Program-made: the position numbers and the translations under genes
The notes under the pieces: model-generated
Database searches by the model: none
What the model saw: only the letters and a program-made list of their open reading frames with translations
Told to the model about the DNA's origin: nothing
Shown here: piece after piece, positions 19,574-27,660 of the stretch
How positions within the stretch are numbered: position 1 is the stretch's first letter
Layout: each line of letters starts with the position of its first letter
Assembly: GCA_003427395.1 (NCBI GenBank)
Contig: BFEA01000147.1
Span: 1,866,719-1,895,000, forward strand
Reading direction: 5' to 3'
DNA: 28,282 bases
From: Chara braunii
Lineage: Eukaryota > Streptophyta > Charophyceae > Charales > Characeae

Positions 19574-19858
19574 TGTAACGGCCCCCCCAGGGTGGCGGTC
19601 GCATCCTGTCGATCTACACGCTTCCTCTCTGATGTGAAAAGCAGGAGAGATGCTCATGACCATCCATAGGACAGCCATAGCTGGGGAGAACCAGCACCAT
19701 TCCTATAACACCTAGAGCTTTGGCCCTCTTCAGCTTGTATAGCTATGTATAGCTGTGGGGAGACCTGTGGTTTCATATGGATCCCCAACAATAGGAAGGA
19801 ACACCATCAGTGGCGAGATGGGGCATCCCTTCACTGCAGTTGTTCTTGCCCTCCCTCA
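19574..19858 (-). repeat. Candidate LTR fragment on the - strand
   Basis: This sequence adjoins the primer binding site at 19561-19573. Its + strand start, TGTAACGGCC, reads as an LTR terminus in either orientation. The distal boundary is not visible. An A tract begins at 19859. Confidence 0.35.
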
Positions 19859-19871
19859 AAAAAAAAAAAAA

Positions 19872-20010
19872 ATCTTCAAGTTTTGGATCTTGTATAGTGT
19901 ATGTTCTCATCAGCTTAATATCTGATCTGTGGTCCGTTGGGCCACACATGACATTAATGATTAATCTAATTCTCCGGGGTCACGGAATGATCACACGGGT
20001 AAGCTTGCTG
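19872..20010 (+). pseudogene. U2 snRNA-derived copy, longest of three
   Basis: The region aligns with U2 from near the 5' end (ttcaagttttgg) through tatgttctcatcagcttaatatctgat into stem-loop IIb. There, gtggtccgttgggccac still folds with seven pairs including one G-T. It runs on toward the Sm-site region (gacattaatgattaatctaattc). The branch-point recognition segment is altered (tatagtgta instead of gtgtagta) and the Sm site is poor, so it is a pseudogene. It starts right after an A tract (19859-19873), unlike the other two copies. Confidence 0.8.
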
Positions 20011-20315
20011 GCTTAACCCCTCTTAGCGTTGCCTCTGCACACACTACAGCAGAGAGCACCGCAGCGCACCCTTCCCTCCAACAGGGAATTATCAAATGAA
20101 AAAAAGAAAACACGATTCAAGTGTTGGGTTTTTACACATTATCTCTTTAGTTGCAGTACCTGGGCGAGTTTTTCTTCTTTCTCCACATATGGTTAATAGG
20201 TGGTGTAATTTTCAGCGAATTTTTCGCCGAAACTGCCATATTTCCCCGAATTGGTGTTTTTTTTGTTGTTTGTTTTTTGTGTGCTTTGTATGTGCTTTAG
20301 GGTATATCTGTACTT
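20011..20315. other. 5' flank of the Penelope-like element
   Basis: This flank is T-rich. The segment 20245-20282 (ccgaattggtgttttt…) resembles the reverse complement of 25258-25293 (ccgaatttggtgttttt…), so a short inverted motif may flank the pseudo-LTRs on the outside. Confidence 0.4.
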
Positions 20316-20398
20316 TGTCAAATAGCTCGTCCATGATCCTTGTGTCGTTGACTAGTTATTGGCTTACTCTGCGTGTTGTGAGTGTTTCCATCTACACT
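20316..20398 (+). repeat. Pseudo-LTR, left copy
   Basis: The first 62 nt (20316-20377) are identical to 25122-25183. The next 21 nt (20378-20398) are identical to 25206-25226. Penelope-like elements are commonly flanked by such direct repeats (pLTRs), which arise from tandem insertion and not from LTR-type replication. The left copy lacks a 22-nt segment present in the right copy. Confidence 0.8.
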
Positions 20399-20616
20399 GT
20401 GTAAGGCACGTGTGAACTATCTTGGAGTCTTCGCACCGTGATAAGTGAGCACGTTTAAATTTCACTCGGCTACTAGGTTACAAGGTTACAAGGCTGCAAG
20501 GTGACTCAGGTTGCTTCGGACGCTTACGGAGCATGGTTGTCACCACGATTACGACTCAGGGACTGTACCGGCGTGTTTGGTATTTGTGCTCTTAAGAAGT
20601 CTCCGAGTGACGGCGT

Positions 20617-21062
20617 ATGGGGTCCCACGGGGACCAACGTGACTATGGATATGGGGATCAGAGGGGATATGGGAGTGAACAGCGTGAGTACTCAGGGGAC
20701 AGAGGCGGTTATGGTTGCAGGAGACGGGGGCCGCCTATGTGCTTTAACTGCGAGGAGCCTGGGCATTACGCTAATCAATGTCCATACCCACGCAGACAAG
20801 CAAGTGCTAGACCATCGTCATCTTCTGACTCCCGACTGGGGAGATCGGCATCGCCGCGACGTTAGCCTCGGCGCACTTCGCCGAGCGATCCTATTCACTC
20901 AAAAGTAGCGGAGATTGGGAAAAGTGTGGCAGCAGTTTGCCAGTACGTGGAGAATGAGCAGCAGAAGAAAGCCGCCAAGGAGCGTAGGAAGATGGAGAGG
21001 AAAGAAGCTGACGAGAGAGCGGAGGCGGAACGCTTGAATGCCGAGGAAGAAGAAGGACGATA
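20617..21062 (+). pseudogene. Element ORF, N-terminal part: Gly/Tyr-Arg-rich region, CCHC zinc knuckle, coiled coil
   Basis: The ATG at 20617 opens a Gly/Tyr/Arg-rich segment (GDQRDYGYGDQRGYGSEQR), then the zinc knuckle CFNCEEPGHYANQC with C-2-C-4-H-4-C spacing (about 20740-20781), then a Ser/Arg-rich linker. An in-frame TAG at 20863-20865 is followed, still in frame, by KVAEIGKSVAAVCQYVENEQ and a Lys/Glu/Arg-rich coiled coil up to TAA 21060-21062. The same coiled coil carries on in the next frame from 21038, so one base has been gained or lost there. Knuckle plus basic coiled coil suggests an RNA-binding, Gag-like role. The region starts about 220 bp after the pseudo-LTR. Confidence 0.78.
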
Positions 21063-21769
21063 AAGCCAGGAAGGAAGCGGAGCGGATGGAGGAGATCAAT
21101 AAAAATATGGACATCAAGGTGGCCGTACGTGTCGGGGAGCTGAGAGAAGATGTGCGCGAGGACTTTAGGCAGGAGATTCAGGAGGCGATTAGTGAGCTTA
21201 TGAAGCGAGGGAAGCAGCAGGTTGTGCAACGGCCGATATCGGGATCCGAGAGCAGCGCCAGCAGCAGTGAGACAGAGGAGCTGAGTGCTCGGACCCGTAA
21301 TTTGTGCATCACAGAGAAGAGGAAACGGGGGGAAGAACCAGTTTTTGAGGACGGCCCCCCAATGGAACTGCCTCCTAAGCGCACTCCTAGGAAGAACGGC
21401 AAGCCGGTGAATCTTACTTCTCGACTCACACGCTCGAAGACCAGGACTAAGGCAAAGACCCCTACACCGAAAAAGACACCTGCGTCGATACGGAAGAAGA
21501 AGATTCCAGCATCCATCGGAATTGTTGGAAGACTGAAGTTCGAGAAGCAGGTCATGCAGGACTTGTTCAACTTGGACGCGCTGGTTCTGCAAAATGTGTG
21601 CAGGGACAAAGGCATTCCATACAACGGTAAGTTCGAGGCCATCTTCGACATAGCCACACACCGTACGAAGATAGCATATGGTACTGACGAGGGCGACGAG
21701 GTGGGATCTTCCCACGAAGCCGAAGAAGCGGGCACGGCAGAAAGGGAAGACAAACCGGAAGCAGAGTGA
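21038..21769 (+). pseudogene. Element ORF, middle part: coiled coil, basic region and SAP-like motif
   Basis: This 243-residue frame begins in the coiled coil (ARKEAERMEEINKNMDIK…) and passes through a Ser/Glu-rich linker and a very basic Lys/Arg/Pro region (TRSKTRTKAKTPTPKKTP). It then reaches FNLDALVLQNVCRDKGIPYN followed by GKFEAIFDIATHR, which has the helix-extended-helix pattern of a SAP DNA-binding motif (L-x-x-L-C-x-x-x-G-I-P-x-x-G-K). It ends in an acidic tail at TGA 21767-21769. The frame stays open after this TGA and contains no ATG before the endonuclease, so I take the TGA as a mutation in one long polyprotein. A real two-ORF arrangement is possible but would need another start mechanism. 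Confidence 0.75.
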
Positions 21770-23920
21770 TGTGGCTTCAGCATTGCTGACATTTGGAAGA
21801 TTGTTGGTGTTCTTACGAAGTGGAGGGAGACGAGTAAATGTGTGCACGCTGGGGTTGAAGAACTTCTAAGACTTGTAATAGTTCGCTTAATACACTTATC
21901 CTTTTCTGGAGTGTTCCGGTGGACCCGTAAATGCGTGGAAGCCTGGCTACGAATATATGATAAATTTGGGACTGATTTTGTCAATATCACAGACTGTGTA
22001 TACGTAGCAGTGTCTCCTTATTGCAAGTCTCAGTATGTGGGAAAAACATCTAGGCATCCTGCTGTTCGGTGGCGGGAGCACCTGTATGCATGTCGTACAT
22101 GTAAACCAAATCACTTCTATAGGTGGCTGAGTTCCTATGGGATAGGGAATTATGTGCTGATTCCGGTAGATTCGGTTGCTAAGAACGAACTGACAAAACT
22201 GGAAAGCATTTATATACGGCAGTGGTCTCCGTACTTGAATACATCAGGTGTCAAGAAGTCAGGTAGGAGTACTGGCAGTAAGGGTAGTAAGGGGAAGGAT
22301 GAGCGAGCCAGGACTGGGGAACATATGTCAGGAAATTGCCGTGTGATTGCACCGCTGAGATTTAGACTGCATGAGGAGGATGAATGGCGCTTGAATCTGT
22401 TTGAGATATTCAAAGAGCAGGATGAGTTAGGCTCCCGCTGTTTTGAGGTATTCACGAGCGGAGGTAACCTCTGGTACACACCGTGGAAGAATATTGCTAG
22501 GACGTTCGGGTCATCTAAGGTATCCTTTGGTAAGGATAATCTGCAGTTGAGAGAATGCAAGGCGAAGATTGAAAGACGAGGGTCTCTTATGATAGATCAC
22601 CTGCGGATATGGAAGCTGCAGGGTGGCCATCTGAAAAAAGTATTGATATCGCTGCTAAAGAAACCTAAGGAATTGTCCCAGATTTTCCAGTGGGGTATGC
22701 GTTCGATCCTACGTCTCTACCGTGCAGTGAAGGATTTCACACGGAAGTCAACCAGGAAATACCTCCGTAGATTAATCTCACGTGTGTTTTTGGAGAAGTT
22801 TGACCTCAGCCTCAGTGCGGATTTGCTTATTAAAGTAAAGTATGATGATAGGTTAAGATTTTGTGCACTTCGTAAGATTGTTAACGAGTTGGTTATGGGT
22901 TGTGACCTACCTACCTGTTTTTTGCGGCGTGCACTTGAGAAGATTCGTAGCGTTTGGAATAAGAACCGGACGGTGGGCGAATTGCTGCACAATCACCGAG
23001 CTTTCACAGCCCGGAAAGTGCTGACCTGCCAGTGTGCAGGGCTACCCTATCCCAGAGTGGATGGGCATGTGCATTTTCGCATGAATAGGGATGCGGTTGA
23101 TCACCCTATGTTGGCAAACGCTAACAATATTCCTAAGGTGCATGTTGCTGATCGTTTGAAAAGTCTGAAGTTTGAGATTCAGGATGGCTTTCATAGTTGG
23201 AGAATTTTTTGTGGGCAGTTACCACCAATCACTGATGACACGTTATCTAACTGTACAGTGAGTTGTGGGGAGTACCAGTTTGCAGTCCTTACATTGGATG
23301 TGGTCTTAGCAACTAAGGAGAAATTTGATGGTCTTGTGTTGACCCCCCTCGATCGAAATCCTGGGGAGACTGTTGTTATGTGTCCTAAGATTTATTACGA
23401 GGGAATGATGCAGACCTTTGTTCTGAATTCCGGATACAAGATTATTCAGTCCCATCATCGACTCCCATTCTCCCACTCCCATGAGAATGAAGTGCTGAGG
23501 GAAATTCGGGAGGATGTAGGTACAGCTGGTCTCAGGAAGTTTGCAAGATGGGATGGTAAGGGACATATTGGGAACGCCTATATAATTCCAAAACATAAGG
23601 ATTTGACCCGATATCGCCCTATCTGTCCTACTTTTGTGGAACCTATGGTCCGCAGTGGTCGGGCGGTGGCAAAAAGTTTGAATTTCATGTTATCTAAGCT
23701 ACCTCGGGATTGCCACTTTAATTTGTCGGCTGTGTCACAACTGACAACAAGGCTTGCACAGATTAACTCATGGGTGCGTCGTCTTGGACGACCTTCTGAT
23801 ATAGCGGCACAATCCTTTGATATCAAGGATATGTTCAGTCGCTTGCCGCACCCCGACATTCTGAGAGCAGTGGAATGGCTCCTGGATTTCCATTATAGGA
23901 AAGGACGATACTTTGTGTGA
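21770..23920 (+). pseudogene. Element ORF: GIY-YIG endonuclease, CxC motif and N-terminal half of RT
   Basis: About 716 codons are open in the same frame as the SAP part. The GIY-YIG nuclease lies at 21989-22250: VYVAV for GIY, QYVGKT for YIG, VRWREH, LESIYIRQWSPYLN supplying the metal-binding Glu and the terminal Asn. Only one Cys lies between the GIY and YIG motifs, so the CCHH finger of canonical Penelope endonucleases seems absent, as reported for Chlamys-type elements. TCQC (CxC; codons 23027-23035) followed by DGHVHFR marks the linker domain. RT begins about 23565 with RYRPICP and reaches motif A, SFDIKDMFSRLPH (about 23811-23850). The endonuclease would nick the target and the RT would prime from the nick. 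TGA 23918 interrupts the RT. Confidence 0.9.
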
Positions 23921-24668
23921 ACCAACACCAGGGGGAAAGGTTGTTCGTTTGGAAGGACCACCGGGGCTGACCATTGCCGTAGGCTGGAATTTGGGGACCT
24001 GATGTCCTTTGTGCGCATAGAACTGATGCACACCCACACATATGCTACAGGGATTATACTGAGGTAGGATTTGGGGATTCCGATGGGCAAGGCAACAAGC
24101 CCCCACTGGCCTGTGTATTCTGCGCCTATGCTGGGACAATGTTCTTGAGGGACCTGGGAAAATATGCCCGACAAGTCTTAGGAGTACGACTCATGGACGA
24201 TGTAATTTTAGTGACAGCTACTTTGTCAGGTGAGGTGTTGACATGGGTCAGCGTTTCTCAGAGTGCTATCCAAGGAACTTGTGTCTTAAGCGAACAGATG
24301 ACGGATCTGGTACCTTGGACTTTCTGGGATGTGAGGTCCGATGTGAGAACTCCTATCCTTACCTGGGATGTATTCAGTCATCCCGAAATGAACGAAGCAT
24401 CTGGACGACTGGGGCATTGGAATTTCAAAATGGGCAATCTTTCTTGTCGTGGGGAAGCAAGCAGCAAAAAAGAGCTACTGTTAGCAGCTATCTGTATCGG
24501 ATTGAGCAAAATACTTCCATTCGAAGTGAAATCCCCGGAAGGGCACTTTTGCTGATGCGTGAGCTAAGGCTTAAAGACTTCCCCATGGACTTCTTCAAGA
24601 AAGTACTGCGTAGATTTGCGTTTCGCAAGGACAAGATTTGGAAACAGACGATGATGATGTTAACATGA
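23921..24668 (+). pseudogene. Element ORF: C-terminal half of RT (motifs B, C, thumb), frameshifted
   Basis: In the same frame after TGA 23918 the sequence reads LEFGDLMSFVRIELMHTHTY, then TAG 24065, then the motif-B signature GIPMGKATSP (24074-24103). A C run at about 24101-24105 appears to have lost a base, because the product continues one frame over as LACVFCAYAGTMFLRDLGKY and the catalytic GVRLMDDVILV (Met-Asp-Asp at 24193-24201). A second frame change near 24230 leads to TLDFLGCEV (primer-grip region, about 24316-24340) and a basic thumb that ends at TGA 24666-24668. All core RT motifs can be recognised, so the decay is recent or mild. Confidence 0.85.
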
Positions 24669-25121
24669 GCCTGCTGTGGATGCTTGGACAGGGTTGTCTG
24701 TATGGTGCTTAGGAGGTATTGGCAGTGTTTCCAGCACTGGTGTGGATGCTCGGACAGGGTAGTCTTTTAAGAGCAAGGGGACTTTCTCACAGTTGGTACA
24801 GGGATTGTACTGAACATGCTTGGCCAGAAGGGCCGTACTAGCACTAGTGGTAGTTTTGGGGCGGAAGTTACTAGCCTGGTACCGGGACGAACCGACACCA
24901 GGGCTGGATCATCTTTTGGAACTGTGAGGGCTTCTAGGGGAAGCGTGTTTGTTTTGAAGTTGACGCAACACCCGATGAGTTAGTCCTCTTGCGGTTTGCC
25001 CGTGATCCGCGATCCCTAATAGCGTTAGCGGACTACGGGCATTGGGATCAGTGGAACGTTCGGTGGTTCCTGGGTGTGTGGACTGATAAGCTGTACTGTA
25101 ATTTCCTAATGAATTGTACGC
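24669..25121 (+). other. 3' untranslated region of the Penelope-like element
   Basis: No domain is recognised. A 29-nt segment at 24671-24699 recurs at 24737-24765 with three mismatches (tgtggatgct-[t/c]-ggacaggg core). A short open frame from 24989 into the right pseudo-LTR has no recognisable motif. Confidence 0.55.
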
Positions 25122-25226
25122 TGTCAAATAGCTCGTCCATGATCCTTGTGTCGTTGACTAGTTATTGGCTTACTCTGCGTGTTACGTGTGCTCTGCATGT
25201 CACGTGTGAGTGTTTCCATCTACACT
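25122..25226 (+). repeat. Pseudo-LTR, right copy
   Basis: It matches the left copy (20316-20398) perfectly in two blocks, except for a 22-nt segment (25184-25205) absent on the left. That segment is bounded by acgtgtg/cacgtgtg, which suggests a small duplication on the right or a deletion between short repeats on the left. Confidence 0.8.
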
Positions 25227-25509
25227 ATATCTGTATTCAGTTTCGATGCATTCGGACCACTAACAAAAAAGTTGGCAAAAACACCAAATTCGGAAAAAAA
25301 ATTGGCGAACTCCGAAAGCTACTCCGAATAGGGTTTTATTAACTTTTATAGTGTTTTTTAGTTTTTTTTTTTTCGTTTTTTTTTGCCTGTTTTTTTTTTT
25401 TGATGTTTGTATTATGAGCCTGCATTGTTTGTTTGCGAAATTTTTGACAACATTGCTTGTGGTGGTGCGGCGAAAAACACCTATCAGTTCGGGCTATGTT
25501 GTTGAAACG
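25227..25509. other. 3' flank of the Penelope-like element, T-rich
   Basis: This flank contains the possible inverted partner (25258-25293) of 20245-20282 and T tracts at 25361-25394. No coding sequence is recognised. Confidence 0.4.
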
Positions 25510-25770
25510 ATCCTCCCTCCCTCCCTCCCTCCCTCCCTCCCTCCGTCTCTCCCTCCCTCCCTCCCTCTCTCCCCCCCTCCCTCCCTCCCTCGGTCTGTCC
25601 CTCCATCCCTCCCTACCTCCCTCCCTCTCCCCTCTCTTCTGTGCGTCTCTTTGTCCCTCTGTCTCTCTGTCTCTCTCACTCTCTCTTCTCTGTTTGTGCA
25701 TGTGTGTGTCTGTGTCTGTGTGTGTGTATATCCACACGTGCACTTGCTCACACACACAAAAAAAAAAAAC
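25510..25770. repeat. (CCCT)n and (GT)n microsatellites with A tract
   Basis: A tract of ccct repeats runs from 25511 to about 25633, followed by tctc-rich sequence, (GT)n at about 25692-25729 and a 12-nt A run near 25759-25770. The long Pro/Ser/Leu or Gly/Arg/Glu frames on both strands are artefacts of this composition. Confidence 0.92.
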
Positions 25771-25814
25771 TTGATTTGATACAGATGCCATTGTCTAGTA
25801 TGTGCAGCAGAAAA

Positions 25815-25945
25815 TATAGGTGGGCTGGAGGCGCCAGCCAAAAAAGAAAAAAAGTACGCTGCTGGCCGTTTGGAAAAGCTTGGCGCATAATGTAGATGCA
25901 CGGTGGTAGCACCTCCAAGCCCAGGTGTACTGGTGGTTTGAGACC
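25815..25945 (+). repeat. Dispersed repeat with palindromic core, copy A
   Basis: The core GGCTGGAGGCGCCAGCC (25823-25839) is followed by an A-rich stretch, aagcttgg, acctccaagcccaggtg and ctggtggtttgagacc. The same blocks recur in the same order at 26818-26915. The ggtttgagacc block resembles a pol III B box, but no A box is evident, so a SINE is only a guess. Confidence 0.55.
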
Positions 25946-26590
25946 AGCCCACAGGACCTGAAATACTAGCTCAGAGACACATTCCTCGCTAACTCAAAGA
26001 CGCAATACTCACTAACTCAAAAGACACAATAAGGAGGTGAATGCTTTGTGGCTCTCGGTTGTTGCCGTACACAACGATTTCTCCATTGGTGCTTGTCATC
26101 TTAAGATCAGACACAATAGGGAGATCTGATCCATGCTTGGTTCTGTTACAGGTTCCTTCTGAACATGGACGGCAAGGAATTTAACGCACCAGTACATGGT
26201 CACCTGGGCCGCAGCACTGACATCTCAAATTCTGGAAGCGCGAAACGAAAATGCCACCGCTGATCCAATTTATCAACGGCAGGCCCAGCATTTGATGTTT
26301 CGGCCTCGTTTGCTTGTGGGGACAAGTTTCGGACTGCAAGGCTGGGGCCGTATACTAGTGATTTAAGTCCTACCCCTCAGACCACCACCGCCTCTGCAAT
26401 AGGCTCCTTCACAACCTGGGAAAGGAAACTAAGCTCTATGCTACACACCACCACCATTTTACCTCTGAAGGAAGTTGCCCCGGCCCTCGGAGCCGTTCAG
26501 AAAAACCTGTGGCATTTGTGTCACGACTCACGGGTCTAACAAGCCGCCTGAAATCCAGGCAACCTCAAGCTCCTCTTGAAACGGAGAGCG
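25946..26590. other. Unassigned spacer
   Basis: No confirmed gene. A short frame from an ATG at 26196 to TAA 26364-26366 (57 residues, open further upstream) reads VTWAAALTSQILEARNENAT and is of protein-like composition. It matches no family I recognise and could be a fragment of an element ORF. Confidence 0.3.
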
Positions 26591-26817
26591 TACAGAGGAA
26601 TATTTTGGCTCTTTAAAACCGCCAGTACACAGCCTCAGTGTTGCAGAAAAAGCAACTCGTCCCCACCGCACTGTAGCAATGGCTCAGCCTACCGGACCAC
26701 AATGATACAGAGGAACCTTTTGGCGCTTTAAACCGCCAGTACACGGCCCCAGCGTTGCAGAGAAAGCAACTCGTCCCCACCGCACTGTAGCAATGGCTCA
26801 GCCTACCGGACCACAAT
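26591..26817. repeat. 115-bp tandem duplication
   Basis: The unit starting tacagaggaa at 26591-26705 is repeated at 26706-26817 with about ten differences, including one A lost from ttaaaacc. The second half of the unit (agcaactcgtccccaccgca onward) is identical in both copies. The array runs directly into the palindromic core of the dispersed repeat at 26818. Confidence 0.85.
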
Positions 26818-26915
26818 GGCTGGCGGCACCGGGCACAAAAAGTGTGCCGCTGATGGTTCAGAGAAGCTTGGAGTGCAGTAAAGTGCCTCCAGGCCCGGGT
26901 GCGCTGGTGGTTTAG
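26818..26915 (+). repeat. Dispersed repeat with palindromic core, copy B
   Basis: The core GGCTGGCGGCACCGGGC is followed by caaaaagtgtgccgctgat, aagcttgg, tgcctccaggcccgggtg and ctggtggttt, collinear with copy A at 25823. A gap of about 10 nt lies between the aagcttgg and cctcca blocks. Confidence 0.5.
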
Positions 26916-27235
26916 TGACAGGAGGAAAGATTTTAGTACCTGTACTTCAGAACATCACATCCCTTTGGACACCCATCAAAACAATGGATCGGCACAGTCA
27001 CGACTAGAATGGCCCCTGGGCAGGCATGATGTGCACCAATTGAAAAATCATCCAAGCTTATTTACAAAAAAAGAAAAAAAAGAAAAAAAAAAAGAAACGG
27101 TAAAACGAGGAGGAGGAGGGGGAGGAGGAGGAGGTTTAGGAGAGCAGAGGTTAAGATCTGAGTTCATAGCCAACAGAAAGGCACCCTCTACATAGGAATA
27201 GCACAGAGGAATGTAACCCCAGACCACAAAGATCA
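26916..27235. other. Unassigned spacer with A-rich and (GGA)n tracts
   Basis: An A-rich stretch at 27065-27096 is followed by a gga-rich run at about 27108-27137. No gene is recognised. Confidence 0.5.
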
Positions 27236-27336
27236 CATAAATGAGCTTAACCCCAAGTTTGAACCAGAGAAAGAAGGGTCACTTAACATAAATGAGCTCA
27301 GCCCAAGGTCAAACCAGAGAAAGAAGGGTCAATTAA
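27236..27336. repeat. 51-bp tandem duplication
   Basis: Two consecutive copies start cataaatgagct (27236 and 27287), and each ends with the identical block accagagaaagaagggtca. They differ by a few substitutions and a one-base gap. Confidence 0.8.
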
Positions 27337-27414
27337 GTCAATTTCCATCGTACTTACTACTCTCAGGAATGACTCGAACAAAGCATGAGCGTCTCACAGA
27401 GAAGTCGCAAAAGA

Positions 27415-27660
27415 AAGCCGTTCGGAGACGACAGCTCTCTAACGGAAGAGATTTTTTTTATTTTTTTTATTTTTTTTTGGACCATTTCTCAATTTATGCA
27501 TGTCATCCTTGCGCAGGGGCCATGCTAATTGGCCTTTGGAGACAGCTCCCAAGGACCCAAACGGAAGACCGTTCGGAGACTGCTCCCTTACGGAAGACCG
27601 TTTGTGAAACCGAGGACGCGGTGTTTGGAGACAGGTTCCACACACACGACTGTTTGGAGA
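27415..27660. repeat. Degenerate minisatellite interrupted by a U6 insertion
   Basis: Units of the form cgtt[c/t]ggagac…ctc…acggaagac recur at about 27421, 27533, 27571 and 27600, with a partial unit near 27629. The U6 fragment and its A-rich tail (27451-27530) lie between the first and second unit. Confidence 0.6.
27451..27530 (-). pseudogene. Retroposed U6 snRNA 3' fragment with A-rich tail
   Basis: On the - strand, 27530-27479 reads attagcatggcccctgcgca…aggatgacatgcataaattg…agaaatggtcc. This is the 3' half of U6 snRNA with two or three substitutions. The ACAGAGA box and the 5' stem are missing. Right after the U6 3' end comes an A-rich run broken by single T (complement of 27451-27478). 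A truncated U6 with an A tail is the signature of LINE-mediated retroposition. The snRNA itself is a core catalytic RNA of the spliceosome; this copy is non-functional. Confidence 0.92.

Larger units (their letters stand above)
20316..25226 (+). mobile_element. Penelope-like element with N-terminal GIY-YIG (permuted type), decayed
   Basis: The domain order is CCHC knuckle (20743), coiled coil, SAP-like motif (about 21560-21660), GIY-YIG endonuclease (21989-22250), CxC (23027), RT (about 23565-24668). Direct repeats at 20316-20398 and 25122-25226 serve as pseudo-LTRs. Canonical Penelope-like elements carry the endonuclease after the RT. An endonuclease ahead of the RT with a CxC linker defines the permuted Naiad/Chlamys-type group described from invertebrates and the green lineage. 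Breaks are TAG 20863, a frame change near 21040, TGA 21767, TGA 23918, TAG 24065, and frame changes near 24102 and 24230. Confidence 0.88.

Noticed and set aside
21678-21869. Alternative frame overlapping the end of the SAP part and start of the endonuclease part
   Set aside because: It has no recognised motif. The main frame is open on both sides of the 21767 stop and carries the conserved domains.
21767-23920. TGA codons at 21767 and 23918 as selenocysteine, known from some permuted Penelope-like elements in animals
   Set aside because: The same element also has TAG stops and frameshifts, no SECIS-like structure was seen, and the TGA contexts are explained by simple decay.
25351-25791. Pro/Ser/Leu-rich and Gly/Arg/Glu-rich open frames on both strands
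   Set aside because: They are translations of CCCT and GT microsatellites.
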